A DNA stretch of 17,111 bases from CAWKEY01 sp963848675 (GTDB lineage: Bacteria; Pseudomonadota; Gammaproteobacteria; Methylococcales; Methylomonadaceae), in the NCBI GenBank assembly GCA_963848675.1, contig CAWKEY010000057.1, positions 1-17,111 of the forward strand. Reading direction: 5' to 3'. Made by a program: the position numbers and the translations under genes. The notes under the pieces are model-generated. The model was not told the origin of the DNA. It made no database searches and worked only from the letters and a program-made list of their open reading frames with translations. Shown one piece after another: positions 7,325-14,376 of the stretch (its first letter is position 1; each line of letters starts with the position of its first letter).

Positions 7325-7734
7325 AGATGCTTGAAGTCATACACGCGTAATGGCAGGATCATCAACTCGCTGCCATTCTTATCCCTTGTGCACCACATCG
7401 TGGTAGATGAAAGGCCATGAAACCGTTCTGCGAACGATGCGAACCACTGAAAAGACTCTTCTTGTGCCCTGCACGACTTGTCATGGGACAATACCCCGAC
7501 AACAGGTCCTTTCCTTGGATCAATTCTGTTTTCGAGTATCTCGCCCAAGATGGTCGTCGTCCTGGATGGCGCTCCGGCTGCCATCTCGATGAACCGATTG
7601 TAAGCTGCCTGGGCACTTGATAGGCTATCCATCTGAGCGCAAAGGACGCTGACGGTGAAGCATCCTAGTTTTTCCGTCATCTCTGCTACCAGTGCTTCCT
7701 TCTTGTCATTCGTTTGTTCTGATGTCTCGTTCAT
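7318..7734 (-). CDS. Hypothetical protein of 138 aa
   Basis: I do not recognise this protein. The start is the ATG at 7734, because AAAGGAG lies just upstream (GAAAGGAGAACC-ATG); an upstream ATG at 7773 would add 13 residues without a ribosome site. The product begins MNETSEQTNDKKEALVAEM and is soluble, with no signal or membrane segment. It has a hydrophobic run GCFTVSVLCAQMDSL, the stretch RIDPRKGPVVGVLSHDKSC, and two aromatic patches (EESFQWFASFAERFHG and YDFKHLY). It has three cysteines but no clear metal motif. It stands alone between an IS region and the mobilization genes, and is convergent with the short ORF. It could be an accessory cargo gene. The clean ribosome site and continuous frame support a real gene. 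Confidence 0.65.
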   Translation of the reverse strand: MNETSEQTNDKKEALVAEMTEKLGCFTVSVLCAQMDSLSSAQAAYNRFIEMAAGAPSRTTTILGEILENRIDPRKGPVVGVLSHDKSCRAQEESFQWFASFAERFHGLSSTTMWCTRDKNGSELMILPLRVYDFKHLY

Positions 7735-8104
7735 GGTTCTCCTTTCGATAGTGACCGTATTGTCGGCCAACAAGTTATTATCCAGGTCAGGCTAACACAC
7801 GCTTTTTTTCAATTCGTTGTCAAGAATGAGCTTCAGTGCCAGATTTTCTAAACGGTATAACCAACATTTTATACGTGATAAACGGACCTGGATAATTCCA
7901 AAAGGTAAATTTCAATGACCGGTATCAGGTAATAAGCAGCTAGTTGGGGATGCTGAACAAATGGCAGCTAGGGGTCGACTGCCGCCGATGGCCAATGACA
8001 TAATTTTAGTTGCAAATAATGTCGGTTTGAGCGCCCATCAATTGCATTTAATTACGGTCGAAAAATGCGCTGATTGCGGGTTTTAGATTGCAAGTCCGCT
8101 ACAC
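7735..8104. other. Intergenic region between the 138-aa gene and the relaxase
   Basis: No gene is evident. The part nearest 7735 must hold the leader of the minus-strand 138-aa gene, with AT-rich ACCTGGATAATAAC (minus strand) as a possible -10 area. At about 8000-8026 GACAT and ATGTC form a small inverted repeat around an AT-rich spacer. I see no clear terminator for the relaxase. Confidence 0.45.
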
Positions 8105-9796
8105 TTACCGTCCCCGGCCCAGCTCATGCACCGGTTGCGGTACGGTTTCTTTCTGCACCGCCTGCGCCCTCGCCTGCTGTAGCCGCTGCCGCTCGTTCTC
8201 GATGCCGGTTTGCAGTTCTGGATTATTGATCTTAAAGCCGTGTTCAGCGGCCAACTCGACGCACAGGGCTTTATATTCAGGATTACCGTTAATCCGGAAG
8301 CTGCCCCATTTCTGCGCTGACAGCTGCAAGGCCGACAGTACACAGTCCCGGTTCCGCCAGTCGTGAATGTCAATCTCCCGGCCTTTGTCTACAAAAGACG
8401 CTATGCCGCTTTGCCCAGTTGCCTGGGTCTCTTCCTCTTTCCGAAAATAGTGCACCTGCCGGCCCTGAATTCTCGCCGTATAAGCGCGGATGTCTCGCGG
8501 CGTCGGCGGTTCGTTGGTATCCCCTTGGATACGCTGCGGCTCGGTATGGCGATACCGCCAAACATCCGCTTGTTCCGGCTGTTGCTGTTGCCGTAGCCAT
8601 TGCTCATAGTCCGGAAAGGGCCGGTATTGTTGGCGTAACTGTTTCCAGGCCTGTTGATGGCCTTCCTTGAGACCGGCTTTCTCGGCGGCCTGTTCGGCGG
8701 CGAGGACACTGCGCATCGCATTCAGCAAATCGCCCTTGCCTTTCCAGCTGCCTGTTAAAATCGTTTCGCGCTTGGCTTTCTGTTGCGTGGCCAGTTGTTT
8801 GCGTTCTGCATCCTGGCGCTTTCGAAGTGCCAGCGTCGCTGCGTTACGGGCGGCATAGTGGGCTTTCCGGTCTGTAATGAAAGTTTCCCAGCCGGGTTGC
8901 GCCGCCTGGATCGGTTCTGGCCCGCGCTCAACGATGTTTAACCGGTCAATCGGCGGCTGATAAGGCCCCAGGCGTTTTTGTAAATGCGGCAAACTGGCCG
9001 CTCGATCCACGCTGCTGGGTTTGATGGCTACCTCGCCGACAAACAACATTGCCCCGCTGCCCTTCTTTTCGTAGCGGATGCCTTTTTCGGCCAGTTGCCG
9101 GTGTAAGGTTTGCCAATCGGTTGCCGATTGGATGATGGCGGCGCCGTCTTCAATCGCCACCCGTTGTGCTGATTTCTCGCCAGTACGTTGCTCACGGTCT
9201 CGCGTGACCTGATCGGGTTGCCGCTGCTTTCGCGCCGCATCCAACGCCGTGTCGATGTGCTCCCGGCCCAGCTCGCCGTTTTCCAAGACTTGATAGCGTC
9301 CGTGTGGTTCACGATGCCAACCTTGGGCGTGTTCGATGCGAGCAATGGCTTTGTGTGCGGCTTCAATATCAAAGCCTTTATTCGGCTTGACGACTTTCAG
9401 GGTCTCCGGATGCACCCGGTTGATGACCAGGTGCAGGTGTAGATTATCGGTGTCGGCGTGAAGGCCGTAGACCGTCTGGTGGCCGTTCAGTCCCAATTCA
9501 TCCAGGAAGAGGCTCACCGCTTCGTCTATCTGTTGATGGCTGGGTTGTTCGCCTGCTTGCCAGCTGATGACGTAGTGATTGACGGTGTCTTTGCTTCTTA
9601 CCGCCTCCTGGGACAAGGCCAGCATTTCCGCTTTATGGCTTTGGGGGCTGTCCGTCAAAAAACCTCGCGAACCGGCATAGACGCACTTCTCGTTTTCATT
9701 TTTGCTTTCGGGGTTGAGAATGTAATCCAATAGCCCGCCGATACGGCCAGCTTTGCTGGCGGACTTTTTCGGGTTTTTAATTTTTTTGACGACCAC
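8105..9796 (-). CDS. traI: MOBP-type conjugative relaxase with C-terminal LPD7 domain
   Basis: This 563-aa TraI/MobA-like nickase should cut one strand at oriT, stay bound to the 5' end and lead the strand into a recipient. The catalytic tyrosine is probably Y25 (GGLLDYIL). The metal site is H113, H120 and H122 in HADTDNLHLHLVINRVHP, very close to RP4 TraI (HHDTDNLHIHIAINKIHP). Residues 70-135 include HYVISWQAGEQP, like the RP4 HLLVSFRAGEKP. A long charged helical part follows, then an LPD7-like segment (about 445-535: IDIHDWRNRDCVLSALQLSA, KWG, YKALCVELAAEHGF). There is no primase domain. The start is a GTG at 9796, inside the end of the upstream gene (20-nt overlap), implying translational coupling. 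The gene symbol is by analogy with IncP. Confidence 0.93.
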   Translation of the reverse strand: MVVKKIKNPKKSASKAGRIGGLLDYILNPESKNENEKCVYAGSRGFLTDSPQSHKAEMLALSQEAVRSKDTVNHYVISWQAGEQPSHQQIDEAVSLFLDELGLNGHQTVYGLHADTDNLHLHLVINRVHPETLKVVKPNKGFDIEAAHKAIARIEHAQGWHREPHGRYQVLENGELGREHIDTALDAARKQRQPDQVTRDREQRTGEKSAQRVAIEDGAAIIQSATDWQTLHRQLAEKGIRYEKKGSGAMLFVGEVAIKPSSVDRAASLPHLQKRLGPYQPPIDRLNIVERGPEPIQAAQPGWETFITDRKAHYAARNAATLALRKRQDAERKQLATQQKAKRETILTGSWKGKGDLLNAMRSVLAAEQAAEKAGLKEGHQQAWKQLRQQYRPFPDYEQWLRQQQQPEQADVWRYRHTEPQRIQGDTNEPPTPRDIRAYTARIQGRQVHYFRKEEETQATGQSGIASFVDKGREIDIHDWRNRDCVLSALQLSAQKWGSFRINGNPEYKALCVELAAEHGFKINNPELQTGIENERQRLQQARAQAVQKETVPQPVHELGRGR

Positions 9797-10097
9797 AGCT
9801 TAAACTCTCGATGTAGGCTTTCAGCGCCACCAGAACCTCGGCGGTTTCTTTGCTGTTGACGCCGTTGCTTTCGTTATGCACATGTTTGACTAAGCCGCCC
9901 AGGCGGCGCAGTTCTTTAATCATGATCGCATCGGCATTGGCGATAATCGGCCTGCCGAAGTAGCGGCGGCGCACCAGTTCCGACATGCTCAAGGCCGCTA
10001 GGTCTGCGTCTTCGCGTAGGCGTTCTTTTTCGCTGGCCGTGAGGCGCAGCCGTAGCATGGCGTCCAGCGGTTCAACGCCGAGTGTTTCAAATACCAT
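9777..10097 (-). CDS. Relaxosome accessory protein, TraJ/MobC-like (RHH)
   Basis: This 106-aa protein probably binds the oriT inverted repeat and recruits the relaxase. Residues 13-50 (AMLRLRLTASEKERLREDAD, then SMSELVRRRYFG) look like a ribbon-helix-helix: one beta strand and two helices. It ends with a helical region (IKELRRLGGLVKHVHNESNG) typical of MobC/TraJ proteins, which are about 100-130 aa. AAGGAG precedes the ATG with good spacing. Its stop lies inside the relaxase gene, so the two form one operon that reads away from the oriT candidate, the same order as traJ-traI in RP4. Confidence 0.85.
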   Translation of the reverse strand: MVFETLGVEPLDAMLRLRLTASEKERLREDADLAALSMSELVRRRYFGRPIIANADAIMIKELRRLGGLVKHVHNESNGVNSKETAEVLVALKAYIESLSCGRQKN

Positions 10098-10357
10098 GTG
10101 GCTATCTCCTTTTAAATTCCATGACGCTTGTTAAGGGGTATCGGTGTCATAGCATCCTCGCCGTTGACTCGTTTCGGTTATGATCCGGCGTGGTTTTCGG
10201 CCACATCGGTGCGGCGTTGACGGATCAGGTACTGTGCCGTGCGAGCTATGTGTGTCTTGAATGCAAGCAGCGATAGCGCCACGCATTCGGGGTCCAGGGG
10301 CATCACCTGGCAGGATTGAGCCGGACTGTGAGAAGCGTAGCGCCGAATGGTCTGGCG
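10098..10357. other. Intergenic part of the transfer origin region
   Basis: There is no gene. The minus-strand accessory/relaxase operon must be promoted from here. CCAGGGGCATCACCTGG (10296-10312) is a small inverted repeat that could be a further protein site in the oriT region. I could not choose one promoter. Confidence 0.5.
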
Positions 10358-10410
10358 TCCCTTGGCATCGCATACACTAGTATGTGTATTCCAAGGGCCA
10401 TCCTGTATCA
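10358..10410 (+). other. oriT: Candidate origin of transfer (oriT), IncP/MOBP type
   Basis: An inverted repeat with outer arms CCCTTGG (10359-10365) and CCAAGGG (10391-10397) encloses an inner stem GCATAC/GTATGT (10370-10375, 10380-10385). Eight nucleotides after the right arm comes the core CATCCTGT (10399-10406). This matches the MOBP nick consensus YATCCTG-Y; the cut would fall between G10405 and T10406 on the plus strand. In RP4, the TraJ-bound inverted repeat likewise ends about 8 bp from nic. The site lies between the divergent relaxase and traK-like operons, as in RP4. The nick has not been tested. Confidence 0.82.
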
Positions 10411-10533
10411 ATGGTTAGGCTTACTTAAAGCGTACGATCTTAGACTGTTTAAAACCGCTTTTCAATCACGACAATTCGTTTTATGCTGTCTACCGATAAA
10501 CAGTATTGAACACAGTAAGCAACGGAGTGATTC

Positions 10534-10918
10534 GATGGGATACACTAATGAAAAATTAGAGGCAATTGCGGCTAAGTTGAAAAATATGCCGGTCATTGAG
10601 AAAAAGAAGCAGGAACACAGTAAACAGGATGCGGTAAAATTGCTGTCAAAGGAGATAGCACTCTTGCAAAAACGCGGCTATACGCTGGATCAAATCGCGG
10701 AAACTTTACGCGGCGAAGGTTTGGATATTACCACACCTACCCTGAAGAGTTATTTACAGCGGATTAAGGCCGGGAAAAATAAAGATTCAAAAACGGCACA
10801 TAAAACCGAATCGAAAAAAACGGTAACGCCAGTGAATAAGCAAGCAGCAGAAACCGGACAACAGTCTAAAGAGTCGGAAGCATTCTTTACGCCGAAACCG
10901 GACAGCGACGATATTTAA
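10534..10918 (+). CDS. traK: TraK-like oriT-binding relaxosome protein
   Basis: In IncP plasmids TraK binds oriT beside the nick site and bends it to help the relaxase. This 127-aa protein matches RP4 TraK in size (134 aa) and plan. A charged N-terminal helix is followed by a helix-turn-helix-like core (LSKEIALLQKRGYTLDQIAE, then LDITTPTLKSYLQRIKAG), a Lys/Thr-rich linker, and a short conserved tail, EAFFTPKPDSDDI, comparable to TGFTFNPTPDKKD in RP4. I use the ATG at 10534, with GGAGTG upstream. A longer frame from 10316 would read through the oriT hairpin and is rejected. It opens the plus-strand operon, divergent from the relaxase operon. The assignment is inferred from remembered sequence, position and tail motif. 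Confidence 0.82.
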
Positions 10919-10972
10919 AGAGGGGTTAATCAGTCTCATTGAATCAGCAGCTTAATTTAAGGAAAAATCATC

Positions 10973-11656
10973 ATGGCTAAAAAAATATATTTGATCGGCG
11001 GTAGCAAAGGTGGGGTTGGTAAAAGCATGGTGTCGATGGCCATCATCGATTATTTGCAAGAACAAGGCGAAAGCGTGTTGTTGATTGAATCGGATACCAG
11101 TAACCCGGATGTCTGGAAAGGTTATGGTGAGTGCGTGGAAACCCAATTGCTTAATCTGGATGAGGCGGATGGCTGGATACAATTGGTGAATTTGTGCGAT
11201 AGCAAACCCGAGTGCGTGGTGGTGATCAATACCGCCGCCCGGAATAACCAGGGCGTTAGCGCCTATGGCGCTACCTTGAATAGCACGCTGGCGGAACTGA
11301 AACGTGATCTGGTGACGCTGTGGGTGATTAACCGGCAGCGGGATAGTCTGGAACTACTCAAGGAATACATGGATGCGATTCCGGACAGCAGGGTGCATGT
11401 GGTCAGAAACGGTTATTTCGGCGAGGAAAAGAAGTTTGAGCTTTATAACGGTTCTAAAATCCGTACCGCCGTCGAATCGCGCGGTGGTCTGTCGTTAAAT
11501 TTTCCGGATTTGGCGGATCGGGTTAGCGACGATATTTACAGTAAACGGCTGAGTATCGCCAAAGCCTTAAAAGAACTGCCGATAGGCAACCGTGCAGAAT
11601 TGTCCCGATGGAAAACCGAAGTGAAGAAAACCCTTGAGGCTGTGATTCATGAGTGA
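10973..11656 (+). CDS. traL: TraL-like ParA/MinD-family ATPase
   Basis: This is a 227-aa P-loop ATPase with a deviant Walker A, GGSKGGVGKSM (residues 9-19), as in ParA, MinD and IncP TraL (QGKGGVGKSA). A second acidic motif, LLIESDTSNPD, stands where ParA has the A' box, and VVVINTAARNN (about 82-92) is the Walker B region. It follows the traK-like gene by 54 nt with AAGGA before its ATG, and overlaps the next gene by 8 nt. IncP traL sits at the same place, between traK and traM. Its role in transfer is not well known. It is unlikely to be the partition ATPase because a separate ParA lies at the right edge next to a centromere-binding-type protein. Confidence 0.85.
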   Translation: MAKKIYLIGGSKGGVGKSMVSMAIIDYLQEQGESVLLIESDTSNPDVWKGYGECVETQLLNLDEADGWIQLVNLCDSKPECVVVINTAARNNQGVSAYGATLNSTLAELKRDLVTLWVINRQRDSLELLKEYMDAIPDSRVHVVRNGYFGEEKKFELYNGSKIRTAVESRGGLSLNFPDLADRVSDDIYSKRLSIAKALKELPIGNRAELSRWKTEVKKTLEAVIHE

Positions 11657-12314
11657 GGGGGGCAACAGCCTGGACGAGAGCTTTGCCAAACTGCTCGGAC
11701 GACAACCCAGTGATACCGAACGGCAACAGCTCTACCGGGTCAGGGATGCACTTCAGTTAAAAAACAATGATGCCCTGTGGTTAGTATTGATGGCCTTACA
11801 GTACTACCAAGACCAGTACGAACGGTTTCCGAAGGCGATAGCGCTGGCCGCGAGTGAAACCCTGGCCGGTTTTAAGGAAACGGCGGATAGCATGATTTTG
11901 GCTTCGGCGGAAGCGACCAAAGCAGATTTGGCCAAAGCCATCGCCAGAACCGCTCAGGAGGTAGCGAATCACACCGCCAGCAAACAGATGTGGCAGTGGG
12001 CGGCAGGTTGTCTGGCGGTGGCTTTCTTGGCGTTTGGGGGATTCGGCTGGTATTTACACAGCACGGCCTACGATGCGGGCTATAACTCAGGCTATGGGTT
12101 TGGATATGCTGAGGCTAAAGACGAAAAAGCCGCAGCCGCCTGGGCGAATACGCCGGAAGGTAAAACCGCCTATCGACTGGCGCAAGCCGGTAGCCTCGGT
12201 GCCTTGATCCATTGCAATCAACCGGGCTGGAAGATCGAAAAGGGCCTGTGTTATCCACATTCGGTCACTAAAAAGGACGGTTCAGCCGAGGTTTACGGCT
12301 GGCGATTACCTTAA
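11649..12314 (+). CDS. traM: TraM-like membrane protein
   Basis: This 221-aa protein has a soluble N-terminal part (1-115) that is rich in Ala and Glu and probably helical: NDALWLVLMALQYYQDQYER, then ETADSMILASAEATKADLAK. One transmembrane segment follows (about 118-138: WAAGCLAVAFLAFGGFGWYL), then a Gly/Tyr-rich stretch (YDAGYNSGYGFGYAEA) and a C-terminal part with two cysteines. RP4 TraM (145 aa) has the same beginning, with NDP-LLLQTxN-like helices and a membrane helix near its end. This protein is longer because of the tail after the helix. It overlaps the traL-like gene by 8 nt (ATGAGTGA), a sign of coupled translation. The link to TraM rests mainly on gene order; the function remains open. 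Confidence 0.7.
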   Translation: MSEGGNSLDESFAKLLGRQPSDTERQQLYRVRDALQLKNNDALWLVLMALQYYQDQYERFPKAIALAASETLAGFKETADSMILASAEATKADLAKAIARTAQEVANHTASKQMWQWAAGCLAVAFLAFGGFGWYLHSTAYDAGYNSGYGFGYAEAKDEKAAAAWANTPEGKTAYRLAQAGSLGALIHCNQPGWKIEKGLCYPHSVTKKDGSAEVYGWRLP

Positions 12315-12334
12315 AAATAAAGGAAAGCGGCCTT

Positions 12335-12612
12335 ATGAAAACCCTCACCTTCATTCGTCACGGCGAAAGCACCGCTAATGCCGGTGGTATTACGATGGCG
12401 CACGATGCGATTCCCTTGTCCGAGATAAAGTCTAGGCTCTGGCACTGGCCGATGCCCTCGAACTGCAACCTGGCAGGATTGTGGTCTCGGAATTCCTGAG
12501 AACCCATCAAACCACCCTACCCTTTTGTGACAAGGTATCGATGCAGTCGGTGATTCATTCGGCACTGAACGAGTTCTCATGCCTTGAATCAATGCCGGCA
12601 ATACTTTTTTAG
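12335..12612 (+). pseudogene. Histidine phosphatase (phosphoglycerate-mutase-like), broken
   Basis: The frame starts well, with AAAGGAAAG before the ATG and MKTLTFIRHGESTANAGG, which carries the RHGE phosphohistidine motif of the family. After LSEIK the frame is lost: read straight on, it stops at 12497-12499 after 54 codons. In the next frame the family pattern continues as LALADALELQPGRIVVSEFL, RTHQTTLPFC and SALNEFSCLE, until a stop at 12610-12612. A one- or two-base change near 12430 explains this. The family is usually about 180-220 aa, so the 3' half has also been lost or replaced after NEFSCLE. It is the last gene after the traM-like gene, 20 nt away. No product with activity is expected. 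Confidence 0.88.
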
Positions 12613-12819
12613 TCAGTCACCCAGCCCCACTTTAAGCTGCCTACTGCTTTGGTCTTTTCGGCTCAAAAAACGCCATATCAAACCCGTGGCGGCGATTTAT
12701 CCAGTTCAGCCATACAAATCCCTATCTTAAGCAATAAAAACGCAAAGCCGGCCATTTTCGCGGGTTTTACAAATGAAGGTCATTTGTCACGCGGCGGAAG
12801 CAATTAAATAATAAGCTAG
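12613..12819. other. Intergenic remnant before the kfrA promoter
   Basis: No gene is visible in this stretch of about 200 bp. It probably contains decayed 3' sequence of the histidine phosphatase gene, though I cannot align it. Confidence 0.4.
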
Positions 12820-12890
12820 TTACTTTATTTGTTTATTACTTTGTTCGTTTATTTGTTATTGTAATAGTTTGTTTATTATTTTATTTGTGC
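12820..12890 (+). repeat. AT-rich repeat cluster, probable KfrA operator
   Basis: TTTATTTGT occurs at 12824-12832, 12848-12856 and 12880-12888. The 11-mer TTTGTTTATTA occurs at 12828-12838 and 12868-12878, 40 bp apart. Plasmid KfrA proteins repress their own promoter by binding repeated sequences there, so this is a likely operator. It overlaps the -35 box. Confidence 0.65.
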
Positions 12891-12896
12891 TATATT
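12869..12896 (+). promoter_or_regulatory. kfrA promoter
   Basis: TTGTTT (12869-12874) and TATATT (12891-12896) are 16 nt apart, and TGC directly before TATATT gives an extended -10. The start codon follows 29 nt downstream with AAAGGAG in between. The promoter overlaps the repeat cluster, so self-repression is plausible. Confidence 0.6.
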
Positions 12897-12925
12897 GAAC
12901 CCGTCACCTCAAAGGAGAAATCCTC

Positions 12926-13870
12926 ATGCAAACCACCACCATACAAACCGGGCGCCCTGCCGAATTTGCGCCGGAAGCCATCATTCAAGCCGGTCACGAG
13001 CTGCGTGATGCCGGTCGTAATATCACCGGCTTTGCTTTACGCCAGAAGGTGGGTGGCGGTAATCCCAGTCGGCTTAAACAGGTTTGGGATGAGTATCTGT
13101 CCAGCCAGTCTGTGACCAGAGCGGAACCGGTGGCGGAATTGCCTATCGAGGTAGCCGAGGAAGTGGCTATTGTTACTAAAACACTCACAGAACGCCTTGC
13201 CATGCTGGCCGTTGAATTAAACGACAAGGCGGTAAAAGCCGCAGAGCGCCGGGTGGCCGAAGTGGTCAGAGCCGCCGGCGATCAGCGGGAACAGGCCGAA
13301 CGCGAATTAACCGATGCATCCAGTACGGTCGATGATTTGGAAAGCAAATTGAATGAAGTCAGAGCCGAATCGGAAGCTTTTGAAAAGCGCTTGGCCGAAA
13401 CTCAGACCTTTAGCCAAAAACAAGCCGTAGAACTGGCGCAATTGCGGGAACGCCTGGCGTTAACCGAACAGACCGCCAAGAGTGCCGGCGAACAACACGC
13501 CGTCGAACTGGAAAGAATCCAGACGGAACTAGCCGAGCAGAAAAAAGCGGTTCAATCGTTAATGGCTGAACGCGACCAGGGTCGCGCAGAACTGGCGACC
13601 GTAAAAGCCCAAGCCGCTGTCGCTGAACAAACCCACCAAGAACAACGCAAGCGCACCGCCGAGGAAACTCACCGCGTTGCCGAACGTTTAACGAAGATCG
13701 AGGCCGACAGAGACGACGCACACAAACAAGCGGCTACAGCCCGCGAGGAAGCCGCTCAATTACGCGGACAACTTGAGGCCACGAAAGCCCAAGCCGCCGA
13801 ACTCATACAGGCGCTTAGCAGCCATCAGCCATCGAAAACTACTGGGGCAAAGAAAACACCACCTAACTAA
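12926..13870 (+). CDS. kfrA: KfrA-like plasmid DNA-binding coiled-coil protein
   Basis: This 314-aa protein has the KfrA_N plan. An N-terminal DNA-binding domain (about 12-70: EFAPEAIIQAGHELRDAGRN, then ITGFALRQKVGGGNPSRLKQ and VWDEYL) is followed by a long, highly charged alpha-helical region (about 90-300) rich in Glu, Ala, Gln and Arg, which should form a coiled coil. KfrA proteins of IncP and IncU plasmids are autoregulators and are thought to help plasmid stability or partition by binding DNA and forming filaments. AAAGGAG lies 8 nt before the ATG. A repeat-rich promoter precedes the gene and a terminator follows it, so it is a single-gene unit. Its base composition fits the tra genes nearby, suggesting a common backbone. 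Confidence 0.9.
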   Translation: MQTTTIQTGRPAEFAPEAIIQAGHELRDAGRNITGFALRQKVGGGNPSRLKQVWDEYLSSQSVTRAEPVAELPIEVAEEVAIVTKTLTERLAMLAVELNDKAVKAAERRVAEVVRAAGDQREQAERELTDASSTVDDLESKLNEVRAESEAFEKRLAETQTFSQKQAVELAQLRERLALTEQTAKSAGEQHAVELERIQTELAEQKKAVQSLMAERDQGRAELATVKAQAAVAEQTHQEQRKRTAEETHRVAERLTKIEADRDDAHKQAATAREEAAQLRGQLEATKAQAAELIQALSSHQPSKTTGAKKTPPN

Positions 13871-13886
13871 AAACCACTGAGCCTTT

Positions 13887-13922
13887 AAAACCCATCGTTT
13901 ATTAGGCCATTCGGTGGGTTTT
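13887..13922 (+). terminator. Rho-independent terminator after kfrA
   Basis: AAAACCCATCG (13887-13897) pairs with CGGTGGGTTTT (13912-13922) over 11 bp with one G-U pair and a 14-nt loop, ending in a T run. It starts 16 nt after the kfrA stop. Confidence 0.8.
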
Positions 13923-13923
13923 C

Positions 13924-14076
13924 ATGTTTGACGGCTATGCACGACTGATCGAGGAAGGACTTCAGCGAAACCGCCCTGCCCTATTCCTTCCTGGCGTAAA
14001 ACAAAAAGCCTTGTTGGACGGTTCAGCCTTGCCGGTGCTGTTGTGTGATCAGGATCAGGAATTGATGGCTTACTAA
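13924..14076 (+). CDS. Small ORF of 50 aa, uncertain
   Basis: MFDGYARLIEEGLQRNRPAL continues to a stop after ...DQDQELMAY. The protein-like composition (amphipathic helix, then FLPGVKQKALLDGSALPVLL) suggests a real or once-real gene. The ATG lies directly behind the kfrA terminator, however, and no ribosome site is visible, since the stem would occupy it. It may be the remnant of a longer gene. I do not recognise it. Confidence 0.3.
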   Translation: MFDGYARLIEEGLQRNRPALFLPGVKQKALLDGSALPVLLCDQDQELMAY

Positions 14077-14202
14077 CCAATATTAAAAGCCAAATCAACC
14101 GTTTGCTGGTACAATTGCCAAGGATGGCAATTAACGGAAAGTGTTGGATTTTTCAGTTTTCGTGAATTGGTTTGCCATACATCTTACGGTTTTTTCCAAA
14201 TA
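14077..14202. other. Short intergenic region with perfect 8-bp inverted repeat
   Basis: AATTGCCA (14113-14120) and TGGCAATT (14125-14132) form a perfect palindrome around AGGA. There is no T run, so it looks more like a protein-binding site than a terminator. Confidence 0.5.
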
Positions 14203-14376
14203 TTACCCGACTAACTTTGCACTGGCTAAGTGCTTCAGGCTAATGCCCTGCTCCGCCGCTTGCAGGGCTAAGATGCAATGTACTTCTGGTGGAATACGTA
14301 CTCTAAATTCATCGCTGTAGTGTTTTTCTATCGGTGTTGCCCAAGGATAGAAAGGGATTTTTTCTCTTTCACCGGA
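14203..14376 (-). pseudogene. HicB-type antitoxin, C-terminal fragment
   Basis: Directly after the stop of the XRE antitoxin gene, and in the same reading frame, the minus strand encodes GEREKIPFYPWATPIEKHYS and then DEFRVRIPPEVHCILALQAA, EQGISLKHLASAKLVG, stop. The second half matches the C-terminal ribbon-helix-helix of HicB antitoxins (typically YSGKFxVRIPPELHRxLAxxAAEQGxSLNxLxSxKL). The N-terminal partial RNase-H fold of HicB and any ATG are missing, and there is no hicA toxin nearby. It is therefore a truncated remnant joined to another toxin-antitoxin operon, unless it is expressed by stop readthrough as a fusion. Confidence 0.75.

Noticed and set aside
10316..10533. Longer start for the traK-like gene (frame open from 10316)
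   Set aside because: The extra 73 residues would be encoded across the oriT hairpin and nick site, resemble no protein, and lack a ribosome site; the ATG at 10534 has one.
10973..11656. Treating the ATPase next to the traK-like gene as the plasmid partition ParA
   Set aside because: It lies in a traK-L-M arrangement beside oriT, has no adjacent centromere-binding gene, and a separate ParA with an RHH partner is at the right edge.
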